Assembly: GCA_034508935.3 (NCBI GenBank)
Contig: CM067442.1
Location: forward strand, 141,875,994 to 141,939,993
DNA length: 64,000 bases
Reading direction: 5' to 3'
Source: Berghia stephanieae
Taxonomy: Eukaryota > Mollusca > Gastropoda > Nudibranchia > Aeolidiidae
Shown: in pieces, positions 1 through 38,615 of the stretch
Position numbering within the stretch: the stretch's first letter is position 1
How the letters are laid out: the number at the start of each line of letters is the position of its first letter
Notes under the pieces: model-generated
The model's database searches: none
What the model was told of the DNA's origin: nothing
What the model saw: the letters and a program-made list of their open reading frames with translations, nothing else
Translations under genes and position numbers: made by a program

Positions 1-140
1 AAGAAAGAGAGAGGGATAGAGAGAGATAGATTGAGAAAGAAAGATATAGTTAGATAGAGAAAGAAAGAGAGAGAGGGATAGAGAGAAGGCGGGGGGGGGG
101 GGGGGGGGGGGGGGTGGGAGGGAGGGAAAGAGAGAGAGAG
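1..140. repeat. GA-rich microsatellite with poly-G run
   Basis: GA/GATA-like simple repeat with an uninterrupted run of more than 20 G around 91-114. It lies inside the upstream DPH5 intron. The rest, to the exon at 419, shows no gene. Confidence 0.9.
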
Positions 141-418
141 ATCAGGAAGGTGAGGAATATGTGTATGCTGTATTTCGTCTATGCATATCTTATTGTTATC
201 ATGTAATTCTATAGCAAGAGTAACTAAATGACAAATTGCCGTCTATGGACAGTAAAGATCTGTTATCATTAGAAATATTCCATTCGAACAAGATCAAGAG
301 CTTACGATAGATATTGAGCATTTAAGTTTGTTTTGTTGTTTTCAAACGATTCTGTAGCAAAGGATCTGTTGTAATAGTATGCCGTAAATTCGTTTTAACA
401 TAACCTTCAATATTTCAG

Positions 419-2321
419 GGGCAGGCCTATTTACGAACCCCCGCGATTCTTAAGCGCAAGTCAGGCTTCCCAACAGTTGCTCACCATTGTAGAAAAGAGA
501 GAAAAAAGTGATACAAATACAGCAGGTTTGTTAAGTCAATCGTTTTATTTATAATGTATGACTGTAAGTTAAAACTATTACTTAATAGGGAACAATAGTG
601 TGATATCATAATACTGGTTCCAATCTACTTGGAAGTGTGAAACCAGTTCACGGGAGGATTGGATGCATACCATGTGTAATTGATATTCTGCTTTCAGAGT
701 GATGGTGTCTTATTTTCTAGCCCAAATAAATACCGGTCGTCAATAAAAATCATCCATCCTCGCTCTTTTACACCCCGTAATCATAAGAATCTGCCTGTAC
801 ATTCTGCTACTAAAATATTTATACCATCTTATTATTCAATATGTAACCTGTTTATTGTTAGTTCTACTAAGGACTGGTTACACACTTCTAATGAGTTTTT
901 AACAGGAACAGAGGAAGATGTGATGTCCAATGTGCGGCTATATGGTCTAGTGGTATGACACTCGCTTTCAGATCGGAAGGTCCTGGGGTCGAGCCTCGTG
1001 CTCGGCGCATAGTTGAGTCCTTGAAAAAGGCTCTTTACTCACATTCTCTCACCATATTCAGGTGTAAAATGAGTACCTGGCCGTTAACAGCGTTGTCTTT
1101 GTTCGAAAAATTGTAATATCGCCTAACAGGCGTCATGTCCCGTCCTACATGTTAAATGTTGCTGTTGCTTATGTCAGTCAGAACAAAATGTCAAAAGGTG
1201 TCCTTGAGTTTTAACAACTGTATTGCAGAGTTGTCTACTTGAAAACTTAAAAATTCGTAATTTTTAGGAGATAAAATAGAAATTGCTATAGTTAGCTTTA
1301 TAGAACAACAATTTACTATCATAATGATTAAATAACACTTCAAAATCCTTAAAATGATGTACTCTGGCATCAATTTTCATTTTCAATAAGTTTTAATGAC
1401 TTAGAGATGCTCATGAAGTTTTAAAATTGGAGTCGAAATTTCGTAATTTTACGAATTTTTCATAGCAGTAGTAGACAGGTCTGGTATAGTGATCTGTCTC
1501 TTAATATTTTAGTTGAAAAGTTTGTTGAACTAAAAATGTCACTTTGAAATGTTTTAAAACTGTGATATGACATAAAATAGAAGAACTTAGAAATAATCAA
1601 GTAAATACTGAGGTACATTTTTTAAAGAAAAATAATTATTTGTTGAAATGTCGTGGTCATTCTGGAAGGAAATGATGCATTTATGAAGAGGTAAATTTAA
1701 GATGTTATCTTAATGATCTATTTAAAGAATATTTTTGTGGCATTGATGTCTCTGTTGTACGATGTCCTCTGTTTTTCTTTTTTTTTTTTTTTTTAACAAA
1801 GATCAAGCTTTTGGAAATCCATGACTGCATAGATGACAATGAATGCAAGACTGATCTTAGCATTGTTTCCTTAAGAAAAACTCTCAACTCATATTACCTT
1901 ACTTGACTCTGGCATCAATGAGTACCTTAATATTAAAAATGTGCCTAACAGGCAATTTGTACTGTAAGAAATTTAACTTGATTCCATATGGCCTGCCTGG
2001 CTGATACCGATAAAATGAAACATTTGTGAAGTGAAGTGCATTGAGCATTGTTGTAATCTTTGGAAATGCCCTATAATTATACTTTGGTATCAACTTTCAG
2101 ATTTAACACCCGAGTCCCTGGTTGTGGCAGTGGCGAGAGTCGGTGCATCAGACCAGAAGATTGTAACAGCAACCCTGAAGGAAATGACGTCAGTGGATGT
2201 AGGCCCTCCCCTTCACTCCCTGGTTATCCCTGGTCACATGCATCCGTTGGAAGAAAAAATGTTGGAATTGTTTGCTCTCAATGACCATGTGAAATCTTTG
2301 CTTTGCACAAATACAAGCTGA
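419..2321 (+). CDS. DPH5: DPH5, diphthine methyl ester synthase, 3' part (last two coding exons)
   Basis: DPH5 is the SAM-dependent methyltransferase that modifies the elongation factor 2 histidine on the way to diphthamide; it acts in the cytosol. Seen: exon 419-525 follows a TTTCAG acceptor, reads GRPIYEPPRFLSASQASQQL and ends at a GTTTGT donor. Exon 2101-2321 follows CAACTTTCAG and reads LTPESLVVAVARVGASDQKI then PLHSLVIPG and HPLEEKMLELFAL before a TGA. Phases match across the junction (G|AT gives Asp). These segments match the conserved C-terminus of eukaryotic DPH5 (IYEPPRYMS..., ARVGAADQKI, EPLHSLII). About 108 residues are in the window; the catalytic N-terminal half lies upstream of base 1. 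The C-terminal tail after FAL is not conserved. The intron 526-2100 carries a SINE. Confident identification. Confidence 0.9.
934..1172 (+). repeat. tRNA-derived SINE (family A), copy 1, 3'-truncated
   Basis: The tRNA-like head has an A box (TGGTCTAGTGG) and a B box (GGTCGAGCC), followed by the family body (TTTACTCACATTCTCTCAC, AAAATGAGTACCTGGCCGTT, CGCCTAACAGGCG). It lacks the GCGCTATATAAA tail of longer copies. Located in the last DPH5 intron, sense orientation. Confidence 0.85.
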
Positions 2322-2335
2322 TAGTAAAAGAATTT

Positions 2336-2352
2336 AATAAATATTCAATAAA
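2336..2352 (+). promoter_or_regulatory. DPH5 polyadenylation signals
   Basis: Two AATAAA hexamers at 2336-2341 and 2347-2352 begin 15 bases after the DPH5 stop codon. A minus-strand SINE starts about 30 bases further on, so the gene probably ends just before the repeat. Confidence 0.6.
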
Positions 2353-2381
2353 AACAAAAAAACAAAAACTTTTTCTATTTA

Positions 2382-2655
2382 TTGAGCTTTTGTATAGGCA
2401 ATATCCACTAAACATGCTCAAATTGCTTTACAAGGGGTCCCTGTAGGTCGAGACAGGACGCCTTTTAGGCGATATTACAATTTTTTCGGACAGAGGCGAC
2501 GCTGTTAACAGCCAGGCACTCATTTTACACCTGAGAAGGTGAGAGAATGTGAATAAAGAGCCTTCTCCAAGGACTCAACTGTGCGCTGAGCGAGGCTCGA
2601 ACCCAGGACCTTCTGATCCGAAAGCAAGTGCCATACCACAAGACCACATAGCCGC
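2382..2655 (-). repeat. tRNA-derived SINE (family A), copy 2
   Basis: Near full-length copy on the minus strand. The tail (AGCTCAA, reverse of TTGAGCT) is at 2382 and the tRNA-like head (GCGGCTATGTGGTCTTGTGG) ends at 2655. It begins directly after the DPH5 polyadenylation signals and is inverted relative to copy 1. Confidence 0.88.
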
Positions 2656-4589
2656 ATCATTTTGAGTTATTTGACAACTGGACAATTTTAACTGTAAAAA
2701 CCTGCAATAACAGATTGTCAATCTGCACTTGTACATGACATAGAAAAAAAATTAAGACAAAGGATGGTAGTTTAAGCAAGGAACAGAATTAGATTCCATA
2801 AGCAATCCATTCATGTGACAAGTTTGAGATCACCCGAGCCCTGGTCTGACAAGGTATCTGGATCCCTCAAAGGTTACCTAATAAATGTGACAATAAATAA
2901 CCAAAATTGACGAGAGCAAGAAGGAGATAATTTAGAAGAAAAAAAATCAGTGCAATTGGTCCAGGTTCAACAAGGTCGCATTCAGTGAGAAGTCGGATTC
3001 AACGAGGATTCAGAAATCTTAACTCAAATTGTCGCATTCAACAAGGTTTTTTTTAGGCCAGAGAAATGTTACCCACAAAGTGACACAAAAGTTTTCATTC
3101 ACATTTCATCGTTTGTTTTGCTCACATTAATCCCTTAGTGTCTCTTTTAGCCTAAAAAAAAGTGCATAATCGCAGTAGCTACTCAACTATGTGTAGAATT
3201 TTCACTGGTGAAAAGTGAGAAGGCAGAGGGTTGGTAGGCATGAATGAAATGCTAAGTAACTAAGTACAGCTGGATGTGGCTGGTTTTGTCTGTAGCATGC
3301 CCGTGTTGTTACATACACCTGTACAATTTACTGTGAAAAAAATCTAACATCATCACAGAATATAATGCTCACACAAACCAACCTGTCTCTCACAAAAAAT
3401 TACTCTAACAAGGTATGTGGGCAAAACCAAGTCATCTCATTCCAAGAAAAGAAGAGACAGAAAAACAAATTTAAATTGTGCTGTCACCAGGCATTCTAAT
3501 TCTAACCGGGCATTCTATGAATGGAAATATAGGACCTAGTGCTTCAAAACGAAATTATTTCGGGGTCGTTTCAATGTAAAAATATGAATTTACAGAAATA
3601 AATGAAATGAAGATTAACTTTTTTTTAAAGTGCATTGGCGTAACCACTCTGGCACCCCCTGATCCCAAAGAAAGGACAGAAAGCAAAGGAAAAAAGAACA
3701 GATTAGAGGGGATGGATGACAGCATTTTGCATTAATGATGAATCAAATAGAAACTCATGAGTTTGTAACTATTCTTTTATTTAAATCAACTTATTTTTTC
3801 CTCCTTCAATCCTGGGTGGAAGTGGAAGCAAATCAAGATGGCCACACGACTTGGTAGGTATGTCACAGGGATGAGTTAGGGTAGACAACTCTTCGGTAAA
3901 GTTTTGATTATATACATTGTCAGTGAAACATTTTCAGAACATGTTAATCTTCGGAATAATAAATTAAAACACAATGAATAAATATTATTATAGAAATGAC
4001 AAATCCAGGAGGAAGTAACCCTTGACTGACTTAAACTTAAAAGTTAATTTGCCATTCAGTCTGGATTGGTCCCAAGATTCGACAGGTCAAAGTTTATATT
4101 GAAATAAAAATATTACATAATTATTTGTTTAATAAATTGCCCAAACTCAATAAATATTGGGTATGCCTTTTCCAATGAAACTCTTATATACGCTTGCTTA
4201 ATGCTTTTTTGGACCAGTGTTATCTCAAACAAACATAAAAAGAAATAAAATCATAGGTCTAATTGATTGGGTTTTTTTACTCATCATCATTCTTTTTGAC
4301 CTAATGATCCGCGAAACAATAAATAAAGGGATTTGAGTGCCATTTGCTTGTTTTTGTTTTCAAAAAAACAAAGAGCTTAAATCAAATCTAATCATACATT
4401 AAAATAATTATCACATTAACTTTGGAATTTGGCTTGACTTTATGAGCAAATCCTATATATATAAACTAAAACCTCTTTATTTTGCTAATGGAACCATTCT
4501 TTGACACATTGGATTACACATAATATAAATCTTATTTTAAAGATGTATGTAGTAACATTTTAAATATTTTTGTTTTTAAGGGTTTCTTT

Positions 4590-5130
4590 ACCAACACATT
4601 TGGGTCATTTCAACGCCAGTAAAAAGGTAGAAACAGGATAGTAAAAAAAATCTAAATTTACAATTGAAAGCACACTAGAAAAAAATATGACAGGGGAATG
4701 GATCAATTAGTAATAAGGGAACTGATGTAGATTCCAAGAGCACACCATAGTGTACTTAAGTTTGAGATCACCTGAAAGTCTCATCCAGACAAAAGCAAGG
4801 ATCCCACGTGAAGGATTATACTCATATGTTTACAAACCATTATCCATTCAAAGAAAACTGAAACAGTACATAACAGAAATAGATGATTTACAAGGAAAAA
4901 GAAAATAATCTCCCAAAACTATAACTATATATTTGACTATTTCCCTCCCAGCCAATGACTCCGGCCAGGCACACAGGACAAAATCAAGTTATCCCATTCC
5001 AAGATAAAAACAGAAAGCATGTTGGAAAACAGATACAGGGGGATAGAAGTAATAGAAGACACAAGTACCTCCCTGCCCACTATGGGAGGTCAAGAACCCA
5101 ACCCAGGGGGACTTCCTTAATTTTACGTAA
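4590..5130 (-). repeat. SINE-like family B, minus-strand copy
   Basis: The reverse complement carries the family B order: CCTCCCATAGTGGGCAGGGAGGT head (ends near 5090), CATGCTTTCTG, ATTTACAA hairpin region (4886-4915) and a 3' end with TTGAAATGACCCAAATGTGTTGG (4590-4620). It matches the copies at 41.05, 43.55 and 61.4 kb. Diverged. Confidence 0.65.
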
Positions 5131-5229
5131 GTCTCCAGGTGACAAATAGTGTAAGTTTAAGCAAGTAAAGGTTAAAATGATATTTAGCTTGTCAACATTT
5201 GAATTTTGGAAGTACTGTTTTGTTTGGGT

Positions 5230-5650
5230 TTTTCTAGTAGTTTTATGACACTTTTATCACTTTGGCATCATTTCAGGGTCAATAAAAAGGAAGAGTAGTC
5301 AAAGGATTAAAATCTAACTTTGTTTTAGAGGTATAACGGCAACTGCAACACACATGGGCCATTTAAGCGTAAGGAAAAGTAAACTACAGACTTAGATCAG
5401 AAGTAGATGATAGAAGAAATGTACTTCTGTATCCAGTCTTAGACAAAAAGATCAAAGCATCGCCTGGAACTTTGTCGATAATGAATATAAATATATACAT
5501 AATACTACTACTACTAACAATATTTATTTCTTGTATCAAATACTTAACACATACTATACAAGATCTGATTCAAACATAATATAAATTATATGTTGACATA
5601 AGACACATAACCGAGAAATGATTTACAAGGGGAAAAAAATCAGCTCCATT
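5230..5650 (-). repeat. SINE-like family B, degenerate minus-strand copy
   Basis: The reversed 3' module (GGCATCATTTCAGGGTCAATAAAAAGG; CATGGGCCATTTAAGCG) is followed by the hairpin module, AAATGATTTACAAGGGG near 5612. Strongly diverged, so the limits are approximate. Confidence 0.4.
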
Positions 5651-6794
5651 AAAAATTGCATGATAACAGTGGCCATGCTCCGAAACGTGCTGTGATTCCC
5701 CAACTCAGGATTTTCTGCTGGCCTGCTTGGGTATACAAAAGTACTCAGTCTCATCTAGATAACAGCTGACCTTGAGAGTTTTGTCCCACAATGCACTACA
5801 TGGAAGATGGTCACTGTCATCTTGTTTCATTTTCAGTAAAGAAGAAACAAAAAAAACAAAAAACCCAATAAACTCAAAGAAAAGTAAAACCCAAGCAAAA
5901 CTATTTCATCTAAGTACAGATAGTTATAGAGTGTATATTGTTGACTAAGAGTAAACGTGTAGTTATATGTGAAACAGCTAAGTTTGTGTTAATTCACCAG
6001 AAGCATGAAAATCTAGCTTTCATGCAACTAAGAAATAAAAGTGAGATAATGGGATGAGTTCAACAGATAACAGTAAGTAGACATTTATATTTTGGAAGAA
6101 CACTTTACAGAGAAAAAGATCAAAATGATCGAATTATCATCATCCCTCTTCAATTTCTATTGGGTTGATCAATAAACATTTTGGATAAGTAACAAAAGGG
6201 GATTGCGCCTCTCTAATCTCTTTTTAACAAATGGACTGATTTTGAATATTACTAAAAAGCAATTATCTAAAAAAAAAAAAAAAATGATTTAAAAAAAAAT
6301 GATTTTAAAAAAAAAGGCAAATAAGTATGATGTGAAAATTGTAAAACACTTAAGCAAGATTAACGGGCAGATATTTGAAATAAAAGAAAAGTTAGCATTG
6401 ATTTGAAGAAAAAACATGTTTAAATCGATTTTTATACATTAAAGCTCAAATAATTCCTTTTAAAGCTAAACAAATTATAAATTCATTAATGACTTTCATG
6501 TTACTCATTAACCAATCTTATATTGTATATTCAAATCTCAAATGTTTATCATTCAAATTAATACTGTACTCTTCAATGATACATTCTTATTCAATTGTTG
6601 ACATTTCAATTCTAACTTGAAACTGTGTACCATTCTTACAAATCGTTCATGACTGTAATTCCTGTCAATTCTCTACAACTACTTTCATGACTAAACTGCA
6701 TGTCGAATGTCTGCGTTCCATAACTTCTCATGAAATTACCTTACAGCTGAGAATATTCAAACGCATACATTCATAAATCTTGATATCTGAACTC

Positions 6795-7045
6795 TCTCTC
6801 CACTAGCAGTGACTGAGATTGGGTAGCTGGACCTCTTAATACAATGGAAGGTACTTTGCAATAGACTCGCATCCTATCCAAAAAGTGTGCTTTCGGATCA
6901 GAAGGTCCCGGATCCGAGCCTTGTGAGCGCATAGTTGAGTCCTTGAAAAAGGTTCTTTACGCACATTCTCTCAAGCAAATGTTATTATACATTTAACACT
7001 GTAGAAATTTCACAAGCCTTATGGCTTTGAGGGACTACTTAATCT
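6795..7045 (+). repeat. SINE family C body split by a family A insertion
   Basis: 6795-6885 (GTGACTGAGATTGGGTAGCTGG, GGAAGGTACTTTGCAATAG) and 7000-7045 (CCTTATGGCTTTGAGGGACTAC) match the body of the copy at 34.5-34.7 kb. The middle is replaced by a family A fragment (6889-6974). Confidence 0.5.
6889..6974 (+). repeat. tRNA-derived SINE (family A), copy 3, fragment
   Basis: Only the lower tRNA half and proximal body remain (GCTTTCGGATCAGAAGG, AGTTGAGTCCTTGAAAAAGG, TTCTCTCA). It lies within a family C body. Confidence 0.75.
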
Positions 7046-7079
7046 TGGAATGAATTGAAATCTGCTTCATTTCTTTATT

Positions 7080-7386
7080 GTGCGACTGTGTGGTCTTGTG
7101 GTATGACACTCGCTTTCGAATCAGAAGGTCCTGGGTTCGAGCCTTGTGAGTGCATAGTTGAGTCCTTGAAAAAGGCTCTTTACGCACATTCTCTCATTGT
7201 ACTCAGGTGTAAAATGAGTACCTGGCCATTAACAGCGCTGTCTCTGTCCGAAAACAAATTGTAATATCGCCTAACAGGTGTCATGTCCTGTCCTTCATGT
7301 TAAGTGTTGCTGTTGGCCAGGGAACCCTTGTAAAGCGCTCTGAACATGTTCAGTGGATAATAATGCGCTATATAAAAGCTCAATTT
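7080..7386 (+). repeat. tRNA-derived SINE (family A), copy 4, near full length
   Basis: The head GTGCGACTGTGTGGTCTTGTGG, B box GGTTCGAGCCT and body are followed by the tail TGTAAAGCGCTCTGAACATG...GCGCTATATAAAAGCTCAA. A good reference copy of about 305 bases. Confidence 0.9.
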
Positions 7387-8144
7387 AAAAAAAAAATATT
7401 TTTTAAAAATTCACAGTCAAAAAGCAGTGATAGTTGTGGCAAAGACAGAATCAGATTATAAAAGAGTTAAATCAACCTATGTTTCATTTGTTGATATACA
7501 ATGACTATATGCTATTGTCATGTGATCAGGTAAGGGGTGTAATCATGTAACAAAGTCAGCAATATTGAGCATGGTTACTGACTGGATGAGTGACAATGAT
7601 TGTAAAACACTGGCACCAGTGTTGTGTCCTGGTTGAGATGTTTCACATTATTTCACTTGATTCAAATGTAAAAAAGATTTGTATGAGTAAGAGTGCTAGT
7701 ACAAAACCTGAAGATTTGTAATAATAATAACTATTATTATTATTATGGACTCATATAGTGTACTGAATGAAATGAAAATTAGACTTCATATGGTCTACCA
7801 GGGGACTTATAAACATTGTAAAGCGGATTGAGCACAGTGGATATATAGAATATACTGTTGAGGCTGGATATATCATCATCAGGATCATGGTAAATTATTG
7901 ATTTAAGCTCCAGGTCGATATGTTAGTCCTTAACAAAAAATGAATGGAAAATGTGAGATAATAACAAGGGGAATCAATCTGGATAATTTGGTGGCCGATC
8001 TTGAAATTGATGACGTTTCATTTTATTTGACTTTAAAAAGTCAGTAATTGTGGTCCGTTTCTGAAGGCCAGACATCACTTTAAAAACCCTGCCCTCGACA
8101 ATAACGATGACATCAAATTAAATAAGAAAGAAACCGATACTGAT

Positions 8145-8396
8145 GGTGCGTTATCCTCCTCATCTGACTACTTGATACCACTAGAGATACGTTCTTCGTC
8201 TTCACTAGAGGAATTCAAGCGTCGATTGAAGACATTCTTATTCCGACAGGCTTTCTTTTGATTATGTGTATAATTAGCGTTGTTCGTGTACTGTGTTAGG
8301 GCTTAATCTATGTTATGCGCCCAGAGCCCTCCTGAAAAAGGGATGTTTGGCGCACTGTAAATCTATACCATTATTATTATTATTATTATTATTACT
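8145..8396 (+). repeat. LINE 3' end with (ATT)n tail
   Basis: A plus-strand frame reads IPLEIRSSSSLEEFKRRLKT then FLFRQAFF and a stop at about 8260. This is the typical end of CR1/L2-type reverse transcriptases. A short 3' UTR follows (GCGCCCAGAGCCCTCCTG, TTTGGCGCACTGTAAAT), then an (ATT)n tail at 8367-8396. A 5'-truncated dead copy. Confidence 0.75.
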
Positions 8397-9596
8397 TATA
8401 AGGACTTATGGTCACATGGGCAACAATGGTGTCATATGAGACTTTAACTAATGTCAAACAGTATCGAAATTGAATATCAGCAATAGTGGTACTGACATTA
8501 CCAATAACTTCTTGAGACCAAGAGGCTGATCATCAGTTCTGCTAATGAGAGGAATAGAGAAAGAACGGGAATAAAAAATTTCAGTCTCATTTACCAACAC
8601 CCGGGCTTGGATCTAGGCCGAGGCCAAGGGATTGGTCAGACAGCTTGCAAAGACAGGTAGACAGTCTTGCCCATAGTGGGTGAGTGTTTGTTTCCCCCTT
8701 TTGCCTATTTGTTGAAAGCCAAATAATATTGGGAATTCACAATACCAATACAGGAACCAGAAAATGCTGGGACTTGATTTCACCGCTGATCTTCTCAAGG
8801 TTCTGATCAGTGATGATGTCATTGGACAATAATCAAGCATTTTCATTGGCTATTATTTTTCCTCATAGCAAGATAACTGCATTTTCAGTGGCTGTTGTGT
8901 TTTACCTCACTGCAGGATATTGTGAGCCAATTATAAATTGCATTTTTCTTTTTAAAGACCAATTGGTTGCTGATATTGTGAGATCGCAATGTCGATGTAA
9001 CCGTCTTCATCTTTATCATTCTGCAGAAAAGCCTGAATACTGTAAGAATAAACTCTCTCTGAAAAGAGGAAACAAAATCCAGTTTATCTATAGAATATTT
9101 CCTTTCAAAACAGATAAAGTCAACACCATTTTATGTCGACAATTTCCTGAAGCTATCACCATAAATGTTATAGCAGGCTGCACGGAATTTTGTTTTCCTT
9201 GGTGACTCATTGTACTATCTACCTCCTTTCTCTTGGTGACCTCTTGTACAAAATATCTCTTCCACTAAGGATATATCAATAAGACATTGAAACAGATTTT
9301 ACACTTTTTGGGCAACATAGAAAAATGGTTCATAATAACTTGGAAAAAAAAACAAAACATTTGATTCATAAGTAGAGACAGCTTCAATCAGTTCAAGCGT
9401 CTTCAACTCAAGTCTGGATAATTGTATTTTTAAAAAATACACTGACATCAACAACAACACCAAAAAAAAAAAGTGCAATCATTAAATGCAAATCATAATA
9501 ATAAAAGCTTATCACAAATATCGGAAACCTCGCTTCTATGAGGTTCAGGGAGTATGTATGTATGTATTGTTCAAGAAAACATAGAGATTCCAGCCA

Positions 9597-27663
<18,067 letters not shown>

Positions 27664-28051
27664 ATAGTCTGGAATTAGAAGTCTCAGTTAATTCTACTTT
27701 TGTTTTCTATGAGGGCAGCCATCTTGATTGAAAACAGGAAGTTTAGGTGGGGTGTTAGGCTAAGTTTAGTTACGAAATTAATAATATTTTTACAACACAA
27801 TATGTAGTTGATCAAGTTGAGCGAAAGATAATTTTTATATCTGATGTCAGTATCAATGTGAATGAATATGTAAAATTCGATATTCCATAGCTTCGAAAGC
27901 AACTGACAACATCTTTTCATGCCTAGCTTTGAATGATTTAGCCACGACAATACGACAGCTGTGGTAGAAGTTATTTATACGTGTCAATTCATAAAATACG
28001 TTTTACCCAGCTGTGGCATGCTTGCTTCTATATTCTTTTGAGACTTATAAA
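27664..28051. promoter_or_regulatory. Probable bidirectional promoter, NADK2 / SLC30A7
   Basis: 388 bases separate the two divergent start codons. No TATA box is obvious. A YY1-like GCCATCTTG (27718-27726) and an ETS-like ACAGGAAGT (27734-27742) lie near the NADK2 side, as is common in housekeeping promoters. Transcription start sites cannot be fixed from sequence alone. Confidence 0.55.
27684..27722 (-). other. Possible upstream ORF of NADK2 (12 codons)
   Basis: ATG at 27722 in CAAGATGGCTG reads MAALIENKSRIN and stops 20 bases before the NADK2 start codon. It is real only if transcription starts upstream of 27722. The ATG is part of the YY1-like motif, which often sits at or just after start sites. 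Confidence 0.4.
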
Positions 28052-36779
<8,728 letters not shown>

Positions 36780-38457
36780 GAGATTAGGTATGAACAACAT
36801 CCATCATTTATGAAGCCTTTCAGTCTCTTCTGGACCTGCTGTTGCCAATGGATGGACCAGTCTTCCCCACCGGTTATCGTCATCAAGATTCCCTGTTTCC
36901 GTCTTTCTCCCCCGAACTTTATTTTAGGGATTGTATTTCACATCTTGCATTTTAGAACAGCATTGACCATGTACATATTGTGACCACAGGTATATCACTG
37001 CAGAGCTTCATAGGTTTAGGCTTAGCCACTGCCACTCTGCTGCTCACAAAGTGGATGGAACTTTTATGTGGGACCAAACTAAACCACACAACACCTAATC
37101 TAAAACATTTAAAAATGACTTTTCATGAATATAGGGTGGAAATCGTGTGTTGTTGGGGTTTTTTTTTAATTTTTTTTAAATTAATTTTTATTGATACAGA
37201 TTTTTTTTTTCTTGAAACTGATATTTTTGGGGTGCAATATAAAGATTTTTTGCTGAGTAAGAGTTGCATGAAGCAGTTCTATTAATTTATTTTATCTCAG
37301 TCCAGTACAAAAGGTACGTACCATTTGGCAAATTGCATAGACCACATTTTAGTATCAAAAATTATTTGCCAAAGTGCTTTACAAACATTTGAACTTAAGT
37401 CCAATTTGTTCAAAGGTAAACCAATATTTAACCTAAAAGGAAGCTTGTTCCATTGTTGATTCTCACTCTGCCAAATACTTCAGATCTGAAAGAATTTTAT
37501 ATCACAGTCAAGGGATTGAAAGGCCCCAATAGATATCTCCAGTGATTCACTTTGTCAAAATGTACATTTCGTGTTGGACTCTCAAATCAGCTCACTTGTA
37601 TAAGAGACATGTATGGTTGGTTAGCTCACCTAACCCTAGCCCTGAAATGTTTTGATATGTAGTGACCTGCGTTTAATGCAAACAATGACTGAGTGATTAT
37701 TAAAATCACCTATCTGCATTCAAAGACAAAATGTGTTTGCAATAAATGTCTACATTTTCCATGAGAAATAGATCATACTCATTTGTGCTAATCTGAAAAT
37801 GGCGAACAGATGCTTAGTAGGATACTATAACTGCACTTTTAAGTACATTTTTATTTACTAGACTAAATTTCTTTAAAATGAACAATTTTCAAATTTCTAA
37901 TGCGTTTTAGAATAGAACATTTTGTGCGCTGAATCGTTTAAAGTAATTTTGAGTGTTTGTTTTTTTTTTCGTTAAAAAATGCTTACAATTGTAAGAACTA
38001 ACAATAATTTTGAAGGCTATAATTGAATGAATTAAAAGAGTTGCTTGCAAGTCTCTGTTTTACTACATTATAAACCACCACCATTTTGCCTTACTAGCTT
38101 ATTGGAAGGGTCTTTTATTATTTCTCATATATCTCATGGCAGGTTTGGGGGGAGGGGGGGGAAGAATGGGGACTAATGTCATTTAGAACACCTAAATAGA
38201 AAACATATCCTATCATACATAGTCATCACAATGATAGTATTGATAGTGCCAAATTGAAGTTATTGCACTGTTGACAGTTGTCGTAATATTCCTGACCAAG
38301 AATCATTTGATAAGAACTCTTTAAGACGTTTCTTCCATCGGCCCTGACCACAATCTAATGTGGGGGGGGGGGGGGGGTATATTTGCATGCTGATTGTAAG
38401 AGTGGGTCTTAAAAGATTAATTAATTTCAAACAGTTTTGCTTGTTGTGGTTTTGTCA

Positions 38458-38615
38458 ACCTATCAGAATATAGTATATTCTGAAAGATTTTGTAAAGATG
38501 AACAGAGAAACCAGAAGCATTTATTGATAGAACAAAGTTGACCAATCAAAATATAGTATATTCTGAAAGATTTTGTAAAGGAAAAAGAAGTATTTTAGAT
38601 AGAATGAAGTTGACA
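38458..38615. repeat. Local tandem duplication, about 84-base unit
   Basis: The motif AATATAGTATATTCTGAAAG and its following TTTTGTAAAG occur at 38467 and again near 38550, each followed by a similar AGAA...GATAGAA...AAGTTGAC segment. Confidence 0.7.

Larger units (their letters stand above)
2656..9596. other. Intergenic region between DPH5 and NADK2 3' ends
   Basis: The two genes converge here. I see retroposon pieces (listed separately) and AT-rich unique sequence, but no conserved coding exon. Minus-strand sequence next to 9597 should include the NADK2 3' UTR. A 131-codon open frame at 8810-9205 resembles nothing I know and has no supporting context. Confidence 0.6.

Noticed and set aside
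680-958. 92-codon frame in the last DPH5 intron
   Set aside because: Does not match DPH5, and its end runs into the SINE head.
934-1005. Real tRNA genes in the heads of the family A SINEs
   Set aside because: Eleven copies share the same body and tail, so the tRNA-like part is the SINE promoter, not a gene.
8810-9205. 131-codon open frame on the plus strand between DPH5 and NADK2
   Set aside because: No family resemblance, no splice or promoter context, and it lies antisense to the expected NADK2 3' UTR. Kept only as a note.
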